DNA from: Microplitis mediator
Lineage: Eukaryota > Arthropoda > Insecta > Hymenoptera > Braconidae
Assembly: GCF_029852145.1 (NCBI RefSeq)
Contig: NC_079975.1
Location: 26,355,364 to 26,419,363, forward strand
DNA length: 64,000 bases
Reading direction: 5' to 3'
Shown: positions 56,082 to 64,000 of the stretch, piece by piece
Numbering within the stretch: the first letter of the stretch is position 1
Layout: each line of letters opens with the position of its first letter
Position numbers and translations under genes: made by a program
The notes under the pieces: generated by a model
What the model saw: only the letters and a program-made list of their open reading frames with translations
The model's database searches: none
What the model was told of the DNA's origin: nothing

Positions 56082-57591
56082 ATGGTGAAAAATTACGAAA
56101 ATTCTATTTCTGATGATTTAAATAGTGAGCCGAAGATTTTTAAAAGAAAAACTGTCGACTATCAGGATTTCGGGTCTAAGTTTTTGCAAAAAACAAAAGA
56201 TTATGCTAAACAATTTTTTCATGTCTACTCCAGCAGACTGAGGGAGTTGAGAATTATTTTGGAAGACAAGGCATCAAAAAAATGGCGTAATTATTATTAT
56301 TTATTTTAATTTCATTTATTTTTTATAGAAAATTAATTTTTTAAAAATCCACTTTAGCTGAAGCGAAAATTCTTAAGCTACCGGAGCTGGAAAATCTGGA
56401 GGATGAAAAATGCGTCATCATCGGGACGCTTTTTAAACACCAGGTATGGAAACCTTCAATATTACGTGAGCTGAGCGACGAAATTGAAGACTCGGGTGTA
56501 ATTCCTGAAAAACGCGCCAACTATGCCGGTGAGAAGGACCAACTGTACCTGGAGGACGAGATGCTGAGGATTAAAATTGCTGGAGATGTTGACTTCTCTG
56601 AGGCCGTTACTGGAGTCGTTTGTGCTCTGATGGGCAAGACTCTAGAAGACGGGTCATTCAAAATAGACGACTGGACTTTCCCTGGATGTCCTCCGCGTCA
56701 GCAACTGGAAGCTCCGGTAGCAGGAAAACTTCTGCTGGTCTCGGGACTAGACTTGGCGAATGACACCAACAGCTTGGCACGCGACCTCCTGCTGGAGTGG
56801 ATCAGCGGCATGGCAGGGAGCTCAGAAGCTCAGGAAGAAGCTGCGTCTGTAATAAATTTGGTGATTGCTGGGAACAGTGTCAAGACAACAGACTCAGAGC
56901 AGCAGCACAGTCGCGGTTTGATAAAATCAAAAGCACTGGAGATGGCTTCGACCCGCGAGCTCTCTGCCGGAATAAATAAACTCGATAAATTGCTGTCTCA
57001 AATACTAAATCACTGCTCGGTTACTCTGATGCCAGGTCAGTATGATCCTTCCAACGTGATGCTGCCTCAGAAACCCATTCATCGTCTGCTGCTTCGCGAG
57101 TCTCGTGGGTTCGAGAATCTCAAGGGAGTGAACAATCCCTGGTCGGGTGTAATTGGCAACCGGTTGATCTGCGGCTCCAGTGGACAACCCATCGAAGACA
57201 TTATTCGCGTTTGCGGAGAATCGGATCGTACTGCTCTTCACTACCTGGAAAAAACCCTAGACTGGAGGCACTTTTGTCCCACCGCTCCTGATACTCTCCC
57301 CTCATATCCGTTCCACGACAAAGATCTTTTCATCATGCAGCAGTGCCCCGATATTTATTTCGCCGGCAATACTGAGAAATTTGAAACCAAGATCTGGAAA
57401 AGTAAAATTTTACTTATACTTGATATTAATTAATTAGTAACTTCATTAACCGGTTAATTGTTTTTGTTACAGATCAAGATAATGAGCCAGTAAGACTCAT
57501 ATGTGTCCCGAAATTTTCTACCACCAGTACAGCTGTCCTCGTTGACCTCAAGACACTTGATGTCACTCCAATATCATTTGGAATTAATTAG
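56082..57591 (+). CDS. PolD2: DNA polymerase delta subunit 2 (p50)
   Basis: This is the B-subunit of DNA polymerase delta, which bridges the catalytic subunit and the other accessory subunit at the replication fork. Three exons join in phase: 56082-56286, 56358-57401 and 57473-57591, giving 455 residues (about 470 in vertebrates). The N-terminal part leads into an OB-fold (EKCVIIGTLFKHQ, EDEMLRIKIAGDVDFSEAVTG). It is followed by the inactive calcineurin-like phosphoesterase domain with GKLLLVSGLDLA, LVIAGNSV, the signature LMPGQYDPSNVMLPQKP (about residue 290), ICGSSGQPIEDIIR, FCPTAPDTLPSYPF and PDIYFAGN. The C-terminus TLDVTPISF matches the family. The GTATGG inside exon 2 at 56443 is read through, because the conserved frame continues. 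It is head-to-head with TCERG1. Confidence 0.95.
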
Positions 57592-58149
57592 ATTTTTTTG
57601 TCATCAATTTTTAATTGGAATTTTACTAAATAAAATTTTTTTTACTTTTGATAAAAAAAAATTTTCATGTTCACTTTTTAATTGTTAATTTAAATACCGA
57701 TTCCGGATGAGTACCAAGTACTCGGTAATTATTCAGTCCTATTTTTTTTATGCCAGTCATTAGATTTTATTACAAATTTATTTCTTATCAAACACGTGCT
57801 CTCATGAGCGATATAATTAAAAATGTTCTGATAAAACTGCTGACAATGTTATCAGTCGCAAGCAGAAGTCAGGTTTCTTAAATGAAATACTTATTTGTAA
57901 AAAAAATCAATGATACAATTTTTAAAAATTTTAAATTTTTCTGGCGGGAAGTTCAAAAAATTAATTTTAGATACTGAATTTCCTGAGAAAAAAAAACAAG
58001 ACAATTAATTTGGCACTTTTTTGTTTTAATTTTTATTCTAAATTATCATGTATTATCCGAAATATATAAATTACATTTTTGTACAATAAAAAAAGGCAAT
58101 GAAAAGAAAAAACAATATATTTAATGACTGAGATTCTAATAATCGTAAT

Positions 58150-58185
58150 CATCATAATAATAATAATAATAATAATAATTATAAA
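58150..58185. repeat. (AAT)n microsatellite
   Basis: A run of AATAATAATAATAATAATAA-type trinucleotides is followed by imperfect (AAT)n and (AAC) tracts up to about 58410. Confidence 0.85.
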
Positions 58186-58555
58186 TACGCTTTGAGAACA
58201 ATTCATCGACCGCAACTTTTTCAGTATTTTTTATAGTAAATAATTAAAAATATATATACGTTAAAGTGGGTAATAATTAATTCAAATAATAAAACAGTGT
58301 AAAATAATAATAATAACAATAATAATAATAAAATAATGCAATTGTTTTTTTTAATAATAATAGTACTAATAATAATAATAATAGTATTAATATTAATAAT
58401 AATAATATGTACGATAGTGAGTGTTCTCTAAGCGCAATAGTATTAATTACATATAATGAAAAAAGACAGGACCGTTTTTTCTTCTTTTTAATGTCAATAT
58501 CATAAATTTAAACATTGGTATTTTTTTTTCTTTATACAAACAGCAATTGTTCAAT

Positions 58556-58732
58556 GAGCGTGAATGTATCAGATGAGAAAAATAATAAATTAAAAAAAAA
58601 TGAATTAAACAATTAAAAATATGAAAATAAAAAAAATGCACATACTGATTTTGAAATTCTATAAAAGTGAATTTTTTTAAATTTTATTTAATTCACGTTT
58701 TTTTTTAAATTAACTCAGATACATTCACACTC
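58556..58732. repeat. MITE, GAGTGTGAATGTA termini, copy 2
   Basis: The left end GAGCGTGAATGTATCAGATG and the right end CAGATACATTCACACTC are inverted copies, and the same word starts the MITE at 37370. The 177-bp length and AT-rich interior agree with copy 1 (200 bp). Confidence 0.7.
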
Positions 58733-59291
58733 ATATTGTTCGCTATTAATTTAATTTAATTATTCAATTAATTGGTTTAAAATTATTAATTAATATTATT
58801 ATTATTCGTTTTAACACATTACGACAAGAAAAATAAGCCCGCGGCATATTATCAATATTATAATTATTAATATTAATATTTATAATTTTATTTATATATA
58901 TATATACTTAAATATTAAAATTTAAATTTAATTATTTGATCCTCCCATCTCTCTTATTAATTTAAGCGATTAAATGAAGTTATAAAATTTATATTTATAA
59001 TACACTTTACATATTAATACTAACTTAAGGTGCATGTCACATTTTTTTTAATTACTTTTTTTTTACCTAGACATTATATAACAATTGACAGGTATCCAAT
59101 TTTTTTAAATTTTATTTTCAATTTTTTTTTTTTGTTACTATTTATTAAATTACTTTATTTATACTTTTAAATTTTAAATAGATAGTAACGTTTTTTTCTT
59201 TTCTTTTCTTCTCTCCTCTAAATTAAACATAAGACAATTAATCACGATAAGTATTAATGATAATTATAATATTAATTATTATTAACATCTC

Positions 59292-62200
59292 CTATCTCTT
59301 GGTCGTTAAGCGTATTCTTTCTTTTTCATTATCTCTCTCATCCCCAACTGTCCACTCGGGATCATTTGGGTCTTCACCGTCGGCATCACAATATGCTGAC
59401 TCTGTTGTATCTGATCCCGGCGACGGCGGATCTATATCCTGATTATTAAAATACATTTTTATTATTTTTTTAAATAATTACGATTATTTATTAGGGTGGG
59501 CCGAAAATCCGCTTTTTTTTTAATTTTCATTATTAATATCAAAAATATTTTTCCTCGTACAAAAAAAAATTTTTCGGAAATCAAAAAAAATTTTAGGTCG
59601 ATTTCTTAGGCTCGCTAAGTCCCGCTAAAGTTAGAAGTTTAAAATTTTTTTTCCAATACATTTTGATCGGAAATTTAATTCTCTACAAAAAAGGTCCTAT
59701 AAGAAAATTACGTAAAATTGATAGTTCCTGAGATAATTGAAATTTTGCTCCAAAAAATTAAATTTTTCAAGATATTATTACTTTTTCAGGGTAAAAAATT
59801 TATTTTATTATAAAAATTTCGTAAGAATTTCAATTTTCTACAAAACAGACCTAATAAAAATTTATTCAAAGTTGATAGTTACAAAGATAATAGCGATTCT
59901 TGGTGAAAACCATCAAATAACGAGAAATGTAACTATCTAAGCATAAAAATGCCAGTTTCTGAATAACTATAAATTTCAAGTTTTTACTAGAAGACCAATT
60001 TTGTAAGAAATTTTATTTTCCATCAAATTTATATGATAAAATTCATATTTTACCTCGAAAAAGTGATAATAACATATAACAAAATTGCAATTATCTCAGT
60101 AACTACACTGTAAAAAATCACTGGGGTAAATCCAAGCGGTGTAGGTGTTAAAATTATCGGTGTTAAATTTACCCCCGAAAGCGGTGTGAAAATAACGCCG
60201 CCACCGGTGTAAATATTCTAGACCGGTGTTAAAATAACGCCGCCGCCGGTGTAGATATTCTTTACCGGTGTTAAAATATTTTATTTTGTGAATATTTTTA
60301 CTTACTCGATCACTATACTTGTTGATAAATGATATTTTTTATTAATTTTCATAAAGAACTGACATTTTTTGTGTTTTATAATCTTTAAAGTTAATACTCC
60401 AAGCGGACGCAATTTACCCCGCTTTAACACCGGTATTTTTAACACCGGTGTATTACTCCTCCTACACCGGTGTAATTTCATTTTTACACCGGGCGGAGTT
60501 AAAACGAGTCCATTTTTAACACCGCTCTTTTTACAGTGTATCAACTTTACGTAATTTTATTATTGGACATTTTATGTAGAGAATTAAATTTCCGATCAAA
60601 ATAAGTTGGAAAAAAATTTTTAAACAACTTCCAACTTTAACGGGATTTCGCGAGCTTAAGATATGGACGTAAAATTTTTTTTTTGTACCAAGAAAAATAT
60701 TTTTGGTATTAATAATGAAAATTCAAAAAAAGCGTATTTTCGGCCCACCCTATTATTTATATAATAACAATATATGTCTTACATCATCGGGTTCTTTATC
60801 CGTCACCCGTGGACACAAAGCGGACGTCGTTGACTGCCAATGTCCATCGGGCATACTTTGGATCATTTTATCATAAACTTCTTCCGTTAATGGAAATATT
60901 CTAGGGTCATATGGTAAAACCTAAAAAAAAAATTAATTATTAAATTTATGTATGTAATTATTACTTAATTAATTAGAGTGTAAAATTACATATTTATTAC
61001 AAGACGTAAAATGTTTGTTCGACATACAATTAGTTTAGATTTTATGACCTCATGTTTTGTATTTTTAATTTAAATCGATAATCGTGCTGACTTCCGGTAT
61101 ACTTTTCTCGTAATCTACAGAAGCTAGACTTGCGCTTTGCCTTTTTTTTTTTTAGACTCTTTCCAATACAAAGACTTCTTTAATTTTTTATAAATTAGTT
61201 TTAGATAAAAATTGTGGGCGTTATCTCACGTATATTTATGTACATATATAATTTTGAATCAATGGAATAGAATTTAGAAAATTAAAATATTGAGGAAATG
61301 TTTTAAAATTTACAGCAGAAGAATAAATAAAAATAAAATTTCTATTAACAAAAAAAACTGATTACGTCAATCGATTCTCCGGCCTTCGAACCCTGCTGAC
61401 AAATGACGTAGTCTTAGAGGGTGAATTATAATAATAAATATCTCGTTATTCCTTTCAATTAAATGAATACTATTAATAAATGACAATACGATAATTTAAT
61501 AAAAAAAATTAAATCGATCTCGAGTTTACTTGACAGTAAATTAAAACTTTCTTATTAAATAAAATATAATACACAGACAATAAATAACTTTTTATCTTAA
61601 TACTTTTAGTCTACAACACGTGCTGCTAATAAATGTCGCGATAAAAAAAATTAATCAGTCCATTAAATAGTTAAATATTTAAATTAAAATACCTCATTAT
61701 CATCTTCAACATTCGAACAACCGATTTCTTCTTTTCCCGTTCTTATAGACGATATTGTACGTCTACGTATTGCGTATTGTAACGAAGAATTTCTATGACT
61801 GTCTAGTGTGTTATGATGCTCGGTGTCATGAGCACTCATCGGCGTCGCTGGTGGTGATGTCAGTGGTGACGTTACGTCTCCAAGTTCGCTGGGATGCGGC
61901 GACATTGGATCTAATTAAAAAAAAAATAAATATTGAATATAAATTTACGGAACTTTCAGTAAAAATAAATAAAATAAAATAAATACCTGGAGTATTGGCA
62001 CCACTGTCAGCTCTACTATCAGTCCTACGACTATGACGGAGACGATTTTGTGGAACCATATTTAAATAAGTCATAAATCGTCTATTTTCTTCACGCTCAC
62101 TACGCTCGTGTCTTAGAGCTATTGTTTCATCTGATACATCTTCAACCTAAATAATAAATATATATATTTTTATATCGTAAATTCATCAATTATTGAGCTA

Positions 62201-64000
62201 ACCTTCGCTAAGAATAGAATACGAGTACCATTTGTGGCCACTGCTCCATTTTTGGACATTTAATATTTTATTTTAAGGGCATTCTTAGACACCCCCCACT
62301 TTTTAAAAATATTCAATGACTTTAAATTGTAATGACCGCAGTACAATTTTGATAATTAATATAAAAAATATAACGCAGATATAAATTAAAAAAAAAATTA
62401 TTTACAGTTGACATCAATTAAGAGTTGAACATTTGATAAATAAATTTTAGCCAAAAAAATTTGACATCCCAAAGTATGTTTGACACAAAGATTTTACTCC
62501 TAATTGACATCAACAGTAAATAATTTTTTTAAAAATCTATCAGCAAAATTGTAACTGCGCATCTTTTTATTTAATTAATGCTTTAGCTTTTTTAATTAAT
62601 TCTAAAAATTTTAATACGATCACTACAATTGAGTTACTGAATATTTCAAAAAAGTGTGGGAGGCATTGTCTGAAAATGGCCTTAATTAACAAACAAGAAT
62701 TTAAAGTTTCTATTTTAATATAAAAAATTAATCGTGTCTGCGTATTTTAAAAATTTTGATATTTAAATTTTTTAAGTGTCCAAAAACGGTACCTCTACCT
62801 TATAAATAATAATTTACTTACATCACTGTCTTGACTAGGCCTGTGCATGACACCGTTTTTGACATCAGTTTTGGTAATATCATCACAAATCCTCCACCTT
62901 TAATTGAAGGTACAATTAAATTTAATTACGTCAATTAAATATCTATTGTTATGTATCAATAAATAACAGTAATAACAATACACTTACTTTGGTGTTAATA
63001 TTTCTTTATAAGGAAGTTTCTCTACTCTAGTCGCCGCTGCAACGCTGTAAGGTATGACAATATTGTCAATATCAAAAGACTGCTGTCGCGTTCGACTAAA
63101 AAAATATACATTATATATTTCTAATAATTCTCATTCTCGCATAGTAAAAATTATTAAAAATATATAATATATATTTTTAATAATCGTTATTATTATAGAG
63201 TAAAAATTATTTCGCAATTAACTTGTTTTATCTTAACAAGTTATTGACCGACTGTTTAATTTTAAATTAAAAAAAAAAATATTTACCCAAGATTTTAAAA
63301 AATATAATTATCTAGATAAATTTTTCAAAAGAATATACAATTAAATTTATGAAAAAAAAAAAAAAAAAAAAATGTATGTATAAATATATTTACCCATGAG
63401 AACTAGAAGTTTTTTCTTTAACAGTAACTTTCTCAGCATGATGCTGCAAAGGTGAAGGCACTGGAGAGGAATGTTTGCTAGAACTCGATTGCGCACTAAC
63501 GTCATCCTCATCGTCATTGTGTTGGGACAATTTGTTAACTTTTTTCCTGGTTAATCCAATTGAATTTTTACCACCTGGCCCTGGATTACCACCAGCAGTG
63601 CCACTGTTGCTCAGTCTCTCACGTTTACCCTTCAACACTTTCTTCTTTATCTTCGCGGTTATTATCGTCCCCGAGGAGTTCTTCTTAATTCTCTGGGTAT
63701 TATATTTATTGGGCTTAACATGCTCAGGTGGTAATTTCGGTTTGTTCCTCCTCTCAATCGTGTCCTTGTCTTTGATCCTGGGTATCCTGGTGCTGCCCCT
63801 CAGCATTTTCTGCTGCCAATCCGTCGTCTTCATGATCGCATCCAAGTGGGTGCTGTGCTGAACCTCATCGGGGAATGAAAGAACCGGATGATAGCAAGGA
63901 TCCACCATAGCGATTCTCTCGGAGACCGAGAGCTGGTCGAAGGGTTCCTGAGGCTGCATCGGATCGACCCGACCAGTGCAGAGTGCGCATGGAGCCAACA
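59292..64000 (-). CDS. KANSL1: KANSL1 / nsl1, NSL acetyltransferase complex subunit (3' part)
   Basis: KANSL1 is the scaffold of the NSL complex that recruits the histone acetyltransferase MOF through its PEHE domain. The gene runs off the right edge; its N-terminal exons are outside. Minus-strand exons: 63394-64000 (open at the right), 62988-63095, 62822-62897, 61987-62146, 61693-61910, 60783-60920 and 59292-59438, all in phase. The first visible exon has CALCTGR, a basic central part and a Ser-rich tail. The next exons carry the conserved KANSL1 core with QQSFDIDNIVIPYS, TRVEKLPYKEILTPKWRI and then VEDVSDETIALRH, equivalent to the PEHE region. A Ser/Thr/Pro-rich linker (PLTSPPATPMS) and PYDPRIFPLTEEVYDKM match the family's C-terminal block. 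The last exon is acidic (SAYCDADGEDPNDPEWTVGD) and ends in LTTKR. At least 484 residues are present. The fold-back at 59491 is in the last intron. Confidence 0.92.
59491..60751. mobile_element. Fold-back transposon with AGGGTGG termini and 8-bp TSD, copy 2
   Basis: The ends TTAGGGTGGGCCGAAAA and TTTTCGGCCCACCCT have long matching inner arms, for example ATTTTCATTATTAATA / TATTAATAATGAAAAT and TTGATCGGAAATTTAATTCT / AATTAAATTTCCGATCAAAA. ATTATTTA flanks both sides (59483-59490 and 60752-60759). As in copy 1, a TT lies between the left TSD and AGGGTGG but not at the right. Arms include cores of the ~195-bp repeat. A second element is nested at 60116-60538. Located in the last KANSL1 intron. Confidence 0.88.
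60116..60538. mobile_element. Nested CACTGTAAAAA element with TA target duplication
   Basis: The ends CACTGTAAAAA and TTTTTACAGTG are flanked by TA on both sides, as for Tc1/mariner-type insertions. Inside are repeated ACACCGGTGT words, for example CACCGGTGTAAAT and AACACCGGTGTATTAC. Without the insert and one TA, the arm of the surrounding fold-back element reads straight through (CAGTAAC-TA-TCAACTTTACG), so it inserted after the fold-back. It has no coding capacity. Confidence 0.85.
60921..61692 (-). other. KANSL1 intron
   Basis: A 772-bp AT-rich intron lies between the exons ending at 60920 and 61693. It shows no coding signal and no repeat that I can define. Confidence 0.6.
62147..62821 (-). 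other. KANSL1 intron
   Basis: A 675-bp intron. Between about 62220 and 62800 it shows loose inverted similarity, for example GTACCATTTGTGGCCACTGC / TTTTGGACA near the left and TGTCCAAAAACGGTACCTCT near the right, and ACACCCCCCAC / GTGGGAGGC. It may hold a degraded fold-back element. Confidence 0.45.

Larger units (their letters stand above)
57592..59291. other. Convergent spacer between PolD2 and KANSL1
   Basis: This is very AT-rich DNA with many AATAAA and TTTATT words serving both 3' ends. It holds an (AAT)n microsatellite at about 58150-58185 and similar imperfect tracts to 58410, and a MITE at 58556-58732. No coding signal is present. Confidence 0.6.

Overview
This window is nuclear DNA of an animal, almost certainly an insect. 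It is very AT-rich, genes are split by short GT-AG introns, and the predicted proteins are arthropod-type orthologues of animal housekeeping and developmental proteins. The gene set and the heavy load of small inverted-repeat elements would fit a hymenopteran such as a parasitoid wasp; that placement is an inference from general familiarity, not something the sequence proves. I saw no tRNA or rRNA gene, CRISPR array, bacterial operon or viral gene.

Left part, 1-33 kb. This part is gene-poor. A two-exon gene for a small secreted protein of unknown function lies at 4.15-4.73 kb, among several fold-back elements and a candidate solo LTR. Two exons of hedgehog (hh) sit at 19.1-22.1 kb; its 5' exon is not in the window. 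The DNA upstream of them holds two minisatellites (101 bp and about 142 bp periods) that share a GGTGTG(C/A) core, plus several arrays of a ~195-bp repeat. A 12-exon TRPC-type cation channel gene follows at 23.1-27.9 kb. The stretch from 28 to 33 kb has no recognisable gene, but holds an unusual element built of GGGAA/TTCCC palindromes.

Right part, 33-64 kb. This part is gene-dense. In order it contains a small single-pass membrane protein (+, 36.0 kb), Mlx/bigmax (-), SERAC1 (+), a mucin-like SEA-domain membrane protein (-), TCERG1/CA150 (-), PolD2 (+) and the 3' part of KANSL1/nsl1 (-, running off the right edge). Mlx/SERAC1 and TCERG1/PolD2 are head-to-head pairs. SERAC1 and the SEA-domain gene are tail-to-tail only 126 bp apart, with a near-palindromic double poly(A) signal between them. 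Exon chains were built by hand from splice consensus, reading-frame phase and protein similarity, and the phases close for every multi-exon gene.

The genes do not form one pathway. Several act in the nucleus: Mlx (E-box transcription factor), TCERG1 (elongation and splicing coupling), KANSL1 (MOF/NSL acetyltransferase scaffold) and PolD2 (replication). SERAC1 is a membrane-associated lipid remodelling protein, hh is a morphogen, and the TRPC and SEA-domain proteins are at the cell surface. The most distinctive non-coding signal is a dispersed ~195-bp repeat carrying a conserved short hairpin. It occurs at about ten places and repeatedly ends within about 60 bp of a splice site. Two fold-back elements with identical termini and 8-bp target duplications, one with a nested insertion, are the clearest transposon evidence.
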